Positions 54,769 to 64,000 of a DNA stretch of 64,000 nucleotides are shown piece after piece. The position numbers and the translations under genes are program-made. This DNA comes from Vanrija pseudolonga (lineage: Eukaryota > Basidiomycota > Tremellomycetes > Trichosporonales > Trichosporonaceae): the NCBI RefSeq assembly GCF_020906515.1, contig NC_085850.1, positions 682,001 through 746,000 on the forward strand. Direction: 5' to 3'. The notes under the pieces are model-generated. The model did no database searches, was not told where the DNA came from, and saw only the letters and a list, made by a program, of their open reading frames with translations. The stretch's first letter is position 1, and each line of letters starts with the position of its first letter.

Positions 54769-55593
54769 GGTGGTATTGGGGATGTGGACGAGTGAAGCAA
54801 CGTCGATGCCGGCAAATGAAGTGTCAAGGGTCGGCCTGCCTGGGTGGGCACCACGCGAGACGACGTCAGTACGTCAGTGACTTGGCAAGTGCTGCTTTCA
54901 CCTGCGATGCAGAGTGGCCTGGCCACATTGCAAAGGCTCCCGACTGCATCGAGGACACGTTAAAGGGGCATGATTGATCGCCGTACGTCACTGCAACAAG
55001 AGCGGTGGCAAAGGGGCGTGTAGAAGTCCAACGGTGCTGCTACTCGTTTGGTGGGGTGTGGCCTGGCTGGTGGTGACTGACGCGCATCCAAGGCGTGGCC
55101 GTCCTGCTTCTGTCATCTCCCATGCCCCCGTCCTTCTGATCGGATCGTCATTGAGGGCGAGTATCGACGTGTCGATCTTTGTGGCAGTGTACCACCACGG
55201 CACTGCATCGCGTCAGGTTGTCTGGGCGACGGCGGTGGTACGGTGGATGTATGTCGTCTACAGGGTGTAATCAACCCAACACCGCCTCGTAATAGTGTCT
55301 GGGTGGGTTGCAGGGTGCAATGCAAATCGTGTCATGGGCGGTTGTTGCTGGGTCGCGCAGGGCGGGTGCCTGGCAGAGCCGCCGCCGCCTGGCTGGCTCT
55401 GGCGTTTCAGGCGTCGTGCCAAGGCGACCGTCATTGGTGCCACCCCACACCGCATTCAGTGACACACCCACCCCAGCCCACTACCACCAGTCCAGATCCA
55501 TTCGACTCGTTCCGCACTTGCTACTGCTACTTATCATCACCACATCCCTCTCTTACTTGTTCATCATCTCTCTTGCTCACATCCACACACCAC
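54769..55593. other. divergent promoter region, glycosylase and annexin
   Basis: About 825 bases. The 130 bases before the annexin ATG are C/A/T-rich with few G. No coding or RNA gene is recognised. Confidence 0.5.
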
Positions 55594-57160
55594 ATGTCCT
55601 GGAATAACAACAACTACGGCCAGCAACAGCAAGGCGGCTGGGGTCAGCAGCCCCCTCAGCAGCAGAACTGGGGAGGCGGCCCTCCTCAGCAACAGCAGCA
55701 GTGGGGTGGCCAGCCTCAGCAACAACAATGGGGTCAGCAGCAGCCCCCGCAGGGCCAGTACGGCGCCCCCCAGCAGCAACAGCAGTGGGGCCAGCAGCCT
55801 CCTCCTCAGCAGCAACAGAACTGGGGCGGACAGCAGCAGAACAACCAGTGGGGAGGCCAGCAGCAGCAACCTCCTCAGCAGCAGTGGGGCCAGCAGCCCC
55901 CTCAGCAGGGCTACGGCGCTCCTCCCCAGCAGGGCGGCTACGGCAACGCGCCCAGCTATGGCCAGGCGCCCCCGAACCAGCAGTACGGGCAGAACTATGG
56001 CGCGCCCCAGCCCGCGTTCAACCAGAGCGCTGGCGGCCCGCGCTTCCTCGGCGTGCAGATCCCCGCCCCTCCGCCCGCGCCGCCCATTGCCAACCTGCCA
56101 AACTACAACCCCCAGTTTGATGCCGACCGTATCCGCAAGGCGACCAAGGTGGGTCCAGCTGCATAGAGTACGAGGACGACAGCTGACTCCCCAGGGCATG
56201 GGCACCGACGAGCGTACCCTTATCGACACCCTCGTGCCGCTCGACGCGTTCCAGATCGATGTCCTCTCGCGCACGTACGAGCAGACGGTCGGCCGGTCAC
56301 TTCAGAAGACTCTGGAAAAGGAACTTTCCGGCTGGTGAGTCGCCTTTCTGCGCCTCTCGCACCGCATCGCACCGCGTCGCACCGATCGAGTATGTCACTG
56401 ACGCCACGCTAGGTTCGAATACGTCCTTGTTCTTCTGTCGCGCGGCCCTCTTGGCGGTGACATCCACCTGCTCAACAGAGCTTGTGCCGGTGCCGGAACC
56501 CACGAGGACCTCCTGACCGAGATTCTTATCGGCCGCACCAACGAGGAAATCTTCCTCCTCAAGGAGGGCTACAGGCGCGTCTACAACAAGGACCTCGTCA
56601 ACGTCGTCAAGGGCGAGCTCAGCATGAAGACGGAGCGCATGTTCGTCATGGCTCTGACAGGCACGCGTGACGAGTCGCCCCAGGTCAACCCACAGCAGGT
56701 GCAGCAGGACGTCGAGACCCTCTACCGCGCTGGCCCGGGCAAGGCCGGTACCGACGAGATTGCCATCTGCGGTATCCTCCTGCAGCGCTCGGACGCGCAC
56801 CTCCAGGCCATTGCCGCGGCGTTCCCTGCCCGCCACCGCAAGTCGCTCTCCGACATGATTGACAGCGAGTTCTCTGGCCACATGAAGCAGGCCCTCCTTC
56901 ACGTTGCCCGGGGTGCCGAGCACGACGGCCAGGGAGTGTTCCGTGACGCCACCCTCCTCGAGGCTGCCATGGCTGGCATGGGTACCAAGGACGAGAGACT
57001 CTCGTACCGCATCGTGCGCTACCACTGGAACCGCCCGCGCTTCGGCGCCATCAAGAACCAGTACCAGCAGCGGTACCGCAAGAGCCTGCGTGCGCGAGTC
57101 GAGGGCGAGACGTCAGGCAAGTACGAAAAGGCGCTCGTTGGCATCATCGAGCAGAACTAG
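55594..57160 (+). CDS. annexin with Q/W-rich prion-like N-terminus
   Basis: A calcium- and phospholipid-binding protein. The first exon (55594 to about 56148) encodes about 150 residues of W-G-Q-Q-P-P-Q-Q-Q type repeats, low in charge, then PRFLGVQIPAPPPAPP. The annexin core begins FDADRIRKATK and joins GMGTDERTLIDTLV (type II calcium loop G-x-G-T-D), giving repeat 1. Repeat 2 starts GGDIHLLNRACAGAGTHEDL, repeat 3 RAGPGKAGTDEIAICGI, and repeat 4 EAAMAGMGTKDERLSYRIV. Ends ALVGIIEQN at 57160. Two introns, at about 56149-56193 and 56335-56410. A four-repeat core of about 310 residues is the family norm. Fungal annexin C1 proteins often carry such a tail. Confidence 0.92.
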
Positions 57161-57426
57161 GCAGGCAGGAAGGGATCGGTGTCTCAGTTTAATCGATTAG
57201 TATCCTCTCGCTTTTGTCTGCTCCTCCTTCTGGGTTCTGTCATGATCATGCGCGCGCGTGTCTGCAAAAACACGAGACAGACACGCCGCGCCAGCGGGTA
57301 TAGCCGTTGGAGAAGTGGATGCATGGCTGTTGTACATCATGATGGTACAGGCGTCACTCTGGGCGCGGCGTGTCAGCTCGGAGGAGAGTCAGTCGCCTTG
57401 AAGCTGCTCACTATGATTTATCTCTC

Positions 57427-57926
57427 TTAGAAGACGGGGACGAGGGCCGCCGACAGGTCGGAGCGGACGAAGAGGACACCGGCGACGAAGAGGCCGACAG
57501 CGCGGGCGATGCTGGGGAGGTGTTAGCGACGTTTCTGGGTAATCGGTAGCGGGGAGGCGAGGGCGCTCGGGGGCAGCGGCCGGTCACTCGCTCGACGTCA
57601 ACGCGCCAAGAGCACGACCGCAGCCGGGCAAGTTGACCGACGAGGGCGCCGTCGCTCGTGCCTCTGGCAGCGCAACGCCGAGGCTCTGCCACCTCGGGCA
57701 GCACACAAGGCAGCGCTGGCCCGCCCTTGCGTTCCAGAACAAGAGACAGGGCCACACTGGTGGCCCTCGCCTCCGTCCGGCGCTCGCTGGAAAAAGTCAC
57801 ATACGCAATGTTGCCCTCACGGTGGGCGGGGTTGGCGATCTGCTCGTTCCAGATCCACGAGACGAGCGACGGCTGGGGCTGCGAGCCCGAGGGGCCGAGG
57901 TAGAGCGGCTTGGCGGGGGCGGACAT
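57427..57926 (-). CDS. 68-residue Tom6-like tail-anchored mitochondrial protein
   Basis: Two exons: 57805-57926 and 57427-57511, separated by a 293-nt intron (GTATGT...CCCCAG). The joined protein starts MSAPAKPLYLGPSGSQPQPS and has SLVSWIWNEQIANPAHREGN, then a single C-terminal helix IARAVGLFVAGVLFVRSDLS followed by AALVPVF. The N-P-x-x-R-x-G-N, A-x-G-L-F-x-x-G-V-x-F pattern and the short C-terminus resemble Tom6, a small subunit of the outer-membrane TOM complex, as I recall it. Size and single helix agree. It could also be another small membrane peptide. The long intron is unusual for so small a gene. Confidence 0.55.
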
Positions 57927-58168
57927 TGTTTTGGTTTTGTGGTAAGGTGGGTTAGATGAGGTTGTTGAGCGTGATATGCACCTCGTCGTTGAAAGAATCC
58001 AAGTCCGAGCCGAGTGAAGACACGCCCACGTGGCGGCGTTGGCGGCGTTTAGTCCCGTGGCTTCGTTGGTGGTCGCTCGGTGGAGGTGCTCCATCTCCTG
58101 GTGGTCAGTGGCCAATTTCGCGCCCTTCCTCCCTTGCAGTGTTGTCGACTTCCCACATAATAGCCACA

Positions 58169-59108
58169 ATGTCGTCTTGCGCTGACGAGGCGGGCGGCCA
58201 CGGCCACAGCCACGACCATCACGGCCACGACCACGGCCACGACGGGCACGACCACGACGTGCCGCTTGAAGCTGGGCCGTCGGACTCGCTCTACGGCGTC
58301 ATTGACACGGAGCACGTCGTTGCGCTCAATGCTGCTGGTGGGGGCGAGCAGGGGCGCGTGGTGATCAAGTGAGCTGCGATTATCTTTGTCAGCTGACATA
58401 CAGGGACTGGGCGAGCCGCGAGGACGAGACCAAGGTGGGTTGCAGAGGACGGCGTCGCTAACCCCCAGTGGCTCGAGAGCGAGCTCGACGACTCTCTCAT
58501 CTTGCAGAGTGGGTCCTGTGCACCTGTCAACCTAACCCGCCAGTTCCATTCACTGCCAGCGTCGCGTTGAGATCAATCACCCTCAAGGCCGGGCACGGCG
58601 GCTTCTGCCCATCACATATGCGCGTGGTGCGTAGCTGAATGTTCCTCGATCCGCAGCTGACACGCCCAGTTTGCCAACGCCCCAGGACTCGACTTTGCCG
58701 ACGCCGAGAGCAAGCAGCCCACACAAGAGTTTGAAGTCGTCCAGGTGCGCGAGGGCGCAGAGTACCAGGTCAAGTAGGTGTGAGCAGCCGCCGTCGCTAA
58801 CCACCTACGCCAGGGCGGCAAAGTTCGCCTCGCTCACCTCGCTCGCGCTCCACTTCCCACACAACGAGTCGGAGGGCGACGACGAGGAGACGACGCGGGT
58901 ATACTACGTCGGCCTGCGGGGGAGCCACCGGCCCGTGAGTTGTGCTAACGCTCCGCCGGCGAGATAAACGTGGTCATGGCAAACTAACACGTGCCAGCTG
59001 CCAGGGAGGCTCAACGCAAGCATCGTGTACGAGGCCGCCCCGCGCCCGACCGACCACAAGCTCAAGCAGGGCGACTCGCTCGCTAGCACGCACCGTCAGG
59101 GCTTCTAG
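58169..59108 (+). CDS. PITH-domain protein with His-rich N-terminus (PITHD1/TXNL1 type)
   Basis: Starts at 58169 with MSSCADEAGGHGHSHDHHGH, continuing DHGHDGHDHDVPLEAG: more than ten His in about 30 residues. The PITH domain follows in short exons: DSLYGVIDTEHVVALNAAGG, WLESELDDSLILQ, IPFTASVALRSITLKAG, APGLDFADAESKQPTQEFEV, FASLTSLALHFPHNE, TRVYYVGLRGSHRPLPGR, then NASIVYEAAPRPTDHKL, ending THRQGF. PITH domains bind the proteasome in TXNL1; PITHD1 lacks the thioredoxin part, as here. About seven exons, introns of about 40-60 nt. The His-rich leader is probably a metal-binding tail. Divergent from the Tom6-like gene, 242 bases apart. Confidence 0.88.
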
Positions 59109-59415
59109 TTGTGATGTATGCATGTGTGTAGTAACCCGGCGGCATGCCATGTCCGATGTTGCCGGAGCGCGCTGGGCGGGTGGGCTCGGTTATCTGCGGC
59201 TGTGGCATGCGGTGGCGACGGGACGACGTCACAACAAGGCTGGCTGGCTGGCTGGTTGGTAGGCAGATAACAACCCCTGTGTCCCCAACACCCATCCTCC
59301 CCCTCCCCTCCCTCCTTTCTACCTCCCCTCCCTCGCATCTCCTTCAACTCTCACACTTTCGCACCCACATCCCAACTCCTCCCTCATCTCACCCCATCTC
59401 ACTCACGCCCACACC
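59109..59415 (+). other. FUR1 upstream region with pyrimidine tract
   Basis: About 300 bases between two + strand genes. Bases 59288-59400 are almost entirely C/T with few A. This is typical of basidiomycete core promoters near the start codon. Confidence 0.55.
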
Positions 59416-60324
<909 letters not shown>

Positions 60325-60533
60325 GACTGGACGTAGGTCCCAGCAAGATCGTGGGTACGACGTTTGTACACCACTAACCCACACAGATATCGTCGCCCCG
60401 CCCCGCCCCTCGACCCATCTCCCATCTATTGCATGGTCTCTTCAATATCACGGATTGTACGGTTGTCCCCGGTGAACATGAGCACCATCGTTGTCTATGC
60501 AAATGCAGTAATACAGTAGCCCGCTCAGTCCGC

Positions 60534-62803
60534 TCAGCTCTGAGCGCCATTCGACGTCGCCGCCGCCGCATCAGGCGGCGATGGCGGTCGCTCATACCTC
60601 CCAACAGAGTGGCTGCGGCGGCCGCGAGTCAACCAGCCCTCCCAGCCGCGAGTCGACCCGGTGCCGACGTACATGACGACACGGTCGCGCGCCTCGCCAA
60701 TGAGGCCGTCGCCATGCCCTGCCTCGGGGTCCCAGTGCAGGCCGGTGGTGACGCCGTCTGTGTGCGTGTGAGCAAATGCCACGCAAGCCGGCCACCACTC
60801 CACACTCACTGCGCTCAAGGTACAGCCGGGTGCGCTCAGCGTTGATAATAATATCCTCGCCGCCAATGAAGAACGCGGTCTTGGTTGGGTCGCGTGCGTG
60901 CGGAATGTCCTCGATAAAGAGCGTGTTATCCGTCCAGACAAAGTTGCGCTGGATGTAGTTTGCGATGCCGACCTCTGACGCGATAAAGTAGTAGAGCAGC
61001 AGCTCGATCGGCTTGCTGGGCTTGCGGTAACAAAAGTTGTAGCACACGTCGCCTTCCCAGAGGCAGAAGACGACGGGGTCGACAAACGTGTTGCGGCGCG
61101 TGAGCGAGGGAATGTCCTTGAGGATCCAGCCGTGGTGCACCGAGCCGTTCGAGTGCGAGAGCATGCTCACGCCGCCCTGGTCGGGCGCGCCGTCGACGCC
61201 CTCGGTCCAGAATCCCCAGCGCTCGCACGCGTTCTTGATCGCCGACGTGAACTCGGAGCGCGTCCACGGGCGCAGGAAGCGCCGGTTGAAAATCGCCTGC
61301 GAGGTGTAGTGCGGGATCGGGATGAGGAGCGGGTGGGTCGGCAGCGAATCGACGAGGTGGTGGACAAGGAGATGGTTCTGGAGCTGCGAGGGAGCTGTCA
61401 GCGAAGCCGCCACCGCCACACTTACCATGCCAAAGCCCAGTCCGTGGAGATACACGATAGGCAGGGCGTTGCGCTCTGTCCGTCCCTTCTCGGGCGTCCA
61501 GCCCGGCGGGATACGCACGATAAGACTAGATAAGAGTCAGCCCGCAGCCCCAAACACCCAAACACGCAGACCCACTCAATATCGCCCTCGCGGTAGATCC
61601 GCGCCCCGCGCCACGGGTACATGACGTGCACGATCCACCAGTTGACAATGTTGGCAAACGCGTAGATGATAAACGGGCGGCCGACGGCGTTGACGGGGTC
61701 CATGCTCTGGCGCATGACCTTGGCGCCGGAGCGGCCCTCGGGGAACTCTGTGCCGGTGCGCGCCTCGATCATCTTGTACGTGCGCGTGAGGAAACGCACA
61801 CGCTTGGGGTCCGCCTGCGCTTCCTTGAGGTCGACGCCGAACGCCGCCCACGCGAGCCAGAGGAGAACGTCGTCCTTCCGCAGGCTGTCCCACGGCTTCT
61901 GCTCAAACCTGTTGTCGTCGTAAGCTTGCTGCTATCCGCCGCCGCCGCCACAACCCACCACATGCGGACATGCTCGCGAAACTCGACGGCGCGCGGGTCG
62001 TCGGCGTCGAGCTTGCGCGGCTCGCCGTACTCGTCGAACAGCTCGTCAATCTCCTTCTCCTCTTTCTCCTCGTGCTTGGCCCCCGCGCTGAGGTAGTCCT
62101 GGCTGCTGTCGTCGCCGCCGAGCGGGGTCCTGCGACGAATCTGCGGCGACGCGAGGCCGAGGTTCATCTTGTGCGGGAACCAGCCAGGCGAGAGGGGCGT
62201 CTTGACTGCCGAGCCGTAGGCGCTGCCGCCGCCTGCGGCGCTGGCCGACGCGGCAGAGTACGCACGGGCACGGCCCTGTGCGTCGCGGATCGCAGCGCCC
62301 GACAGCGCACGTGCACGGCCCGAGGGCGACGGCGTGAAGCCGCGCCCGGCGAGCAGCGTGCGGAGGAACATGTCCGAGATGGTGTCGAGGCGGTCGGTGC
62401 TGTGTGGGCGCGGCGCCTGCACCTTGCGCCCGAGGTAGAAGAGGTAGGCCGCGAACGCGACCTCGATGAACGCGTACACCGTCACGCTGGTCGACGCGAC
62501 CCACGCGACGGGGTGCGTGAAGTGTCGCGCGACGAAGACATACCATAGGACGTAGAGGCTGGGGTCGGGGTCAGCGTGAGCCTGGCGATGGCGCACGACA
62601 GCTTACAAGCACAGCGGTGTGATGGACCACACGAGCGCGACGAGCACTAGTGTGAAGTAGTAGCCCTTTCTGCGCTCGCCTGGATCAAACTGCAGAGGGT
62701 AGGTTTCTGGGTGCAGTGGCGAGGGCGGCATCGTGCTGTCCTTTGACACGGCCTCGAGGAGGGCCGCCGTGGCGGGGTCGATGTCTGCGTCTGCGTCTCC
62801 CAT
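60534..62803 (-). CDS. membrane-anchored alpha/beta hydrolase
   Basis: About 680 residues. Starts at 62803 (MGDADADIDPATAALLEAVS). N-terminal membrane helices: GYYFTLVLVALVWSITPLCL, then YVLWYVFVARHF, VAWVASTSVTVYAFIEVAFA. A long loop with Ser/Gly-rich disorder (about 61980-62380) and acidic EEKEEKEIDELFDEYGE follows. A second membrane segment, AFANIVNWWIVHVMYPW, precedes the hydrolase: NALPIVYLHGLGFGM (oxyanion region), a lid, and VSMLSHSNGSVHHGWIL, the nucleophile elbow S-x-S-x-G-S. The C-terminus has KTAFFIGGEDIIINAERTRL (acid Asp/Glu) and GHGDGLIGEARDRVVM (candidate His). Family: fungal ER or vacuole lipase-like hydrolases; substrate unknown. Five or more introns. Ends at 60534. Confidence 0.82.
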
Positions 62804-63263
62804 GGTGGTGTTCTAACGTTCTAGTATGCTAAGTTGTAGGAGTAGTACACGTGGGTGGTGGCCGTTGTTATCGTTGGACGAGATGGTGGCGACGGCGGAC
62901 TGTGCGTTGTCAAACGAGGACCAGATGCGATGGGCACGCCGTGCCCCTGCTTGTGGTCGATTATCGTCGTGTCGAGCGAGCAGCAAATGCAATGCGATGG
63001 GGGAGGGTGATGTTGGCTTGGGGTAGCTTAATCTTTTATGGACCTGTCATGGGTCACGTCGCCTCTTCGGTCTATTGCGTCCTGGTCGCCGCGCCGCGCG
63101 CCATCGCCGCGTCCGACTTTGCGCCGTGCCTGATGTCGTTGAAACGTGGATCACAAACAACAAATAGTCGACACCCGTCACCGAATAGTCGACATGACGT
63201 CAATGTGATACAAATCAAGTCTATTACAAGTGCCGATAACGAGTGCAATGCCCACACAATCTA
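62804..63263. other. upstream region of the hydrolase with twin repeats and a CRE site
   Basis: About 460 bases between the hydrolase start and the Arp10-like stop, both minus. It holds two AATAGTCGACA boxes (63163-63173 and 63184-63194) and a perfect TGACGTCA (63195-63202). No gene is seen. Confidence 0.6.
63163..63202. promoter_or_regulatory. tandem AATAGTCGACA boxes abutting a TGACGTCA site
   Basis: Two identical 11-mers start 21 bases apart, about two helical turns, and the second abuts the perfect CRE palindrome TGACGTCA. About 360-400 bases upstream of the hydrolase start at 62803 and just past the Arp10-like stop. A cAMP/ATF-type site is inferred from the motif. Confidence 0.4.
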
Positions 63264-64000
63264 CTACACACTCGCACGCAGCCCAGTCGTCGTCCAGTCG
63301 GGGACAACGCCTCCAGGCGCCCACCCACGCTTCCGCCGGTCTACCAACGCCATCGTAGCCATCCCAGGACGAAGCTCGTCAAGGTCGAGTCCAACGCTGG
63401 GTGCTGGAATCCCCTTACGCTCCTCCTCCAACGCAGTGTGGTACACCTCGCTCCGCTCCACTTGATCGCTCATGAGCTGATCATAGTCTTCTCGGATGAG
63501 CTCGGGAGCCACAGCCTTGATGGCGCCGGCGAGCGAGCCACCGACCCACGCCAGCAGTGATGGAGACCAGCGGGGTGCTGTCCCACCCTTGGTGCTTGCC
63601 CGCCCATCAAGCGGCGAGGGGTCGTTGAGAATGGCGAGCTTTGACTCGAGGCCATGCAGTGCCGTCTTGGGGTTGCTCGCACGCGACCGCCATGCGGCAG
63701 TAGTCGCAGTGGTATCTGGACCTAGTGGTGCTGGTGCCTGGCTGATGTGGTGAAGAATGTCGTCTCGGAGTCGTGGGACGATGCCAGGGAGTGACGCGAT
63801 GCCACCGCTGACGACGATGGATGACGCGAGCTCGGCTCGGAGGTCGACAGGCAGCTGGGTCCGTTAGCAGTTCCCATGCTCCCGTCCATTCAACTCACCT
63901 TTAACAGGGTGCTAATCACCTGCTCCGTGACAGACTCGTCCTCGGCAGGCCCGTCGCCAAATAGGATATCTGCGGCGCGCGCACGCACCCAGCCAGGCAC
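63264..64000 (-). CDS. ARP10: actin-related protein, Arp10-like; N-terminus beyond window
   Basis: The C-terminal part of a dynactin-type actin-related protein; the 5' end is cut by the right edge. Visible on minus: VPGWVRARAADILFGDGPAE, SVTEQVISTLLK, an intron at about 63856-63899, then LPVDLRAELASSIVVSGGIA and SLPGIVPRLRDDIL, the S-I-V-x-S-G-G-x-x-x-x-P-G segment of the actin fold. Next come ESKLAILNDPSPLDGRASTK and RWSPSLLAWVGGSLAGAIKA, the W-x-G-G-S strand of actins. The tail PELIREDYDQLMSD is followed by an extra extension ending PDWTTTGLRASV. Arp10/11 caps the pointed end of the dynactin filament (family role). Distinction from other Arps is not certain without the N-terminus. Confidence 0.72.

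Overview
This is nuclear DNA from a GC-rich, gene-dense basidiomycete yeast. Four things point that way: many short GT-AG introns (about 35-60 nt) with CTAAC/CTGAC-like branch sites, closely packed genes on both strands, a Fus3/Kss1-type MAP kinase most like tremellomycete Cpk1, and the gene content as a whole. A member of the Trichosporonales is my best guess, but that is an inference. I see no transposon, rRNA gene, convincing tRNA gene, CRISPR array or virus-derived element. The window cuts a gene at each edge: a bHLH factor on the left and an Arp10-like actin-related protein on the right.

Layout. 0-8 kb: partial bHLH transcription factor (+), MAP kinase (-), PWI/RS-type splicing coactivator (-). 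8-15.5 kb: KDM3-like JmjC histone demethylase (+), short-chain dehydrogenase (+), GNAT acetyltransferase (+). 15.5-23 kb: the most unusual part, a tandem pair of intronless, apparently secreted calpain-like cysteine proteases (-) with shared flanks, followed by an SLC6/SNF-type sodium-coupled transporter (+). 23-31 kb: multi-pass membrane protein (-), Kre9-like GPI-anchored wall protein (+), Q-rich GATA-finger factor (-). 31-33.3 kb is a long intergenic region.

33-45.5 kb: mitochondrial seryl-tRNA synthetase (+), eIF2B delta (-), a YVPPHLR-tagged SGNH-hydrolase-like protein (-), a DUF3669-like protein (+), pyridoxal-reductase-like AKR (+), glycolipid transfer protein (-), dihydroorotate dehydrogenase (+). 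45.8-54.8 kb: RING E3 ligase (-), a run of mitochondrial genes (mL45/Mba1-like, MIC12-like, uS19m), MFS transporter (-), and a bacterial-type pyrimidine-dimer glycosylase-like protein (-). 55-64 kb: annexin (+), Tom6-like tail-anchored peptide (-), PITH-domain protein (+), uracil phosphoribosyltransferase (+), membrane alpha/beta hydrolase (-), Arp10-like protein (-).

Most genes are ordinary housekeeping genes. Those worth following up are the secreted calpain pair and its duplicated promoter blocks, the pyrimidine-dimer glycosylase, the SGNH-like RNA-granule-flavoured protein, the prion-like annexin tail, and two TAATGC inverted repeats shared by separate promoters. Exon joins were worked out by eye from GT-AG sites and protein continuity. 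No database search was run, so family names rest on recognised motifs.
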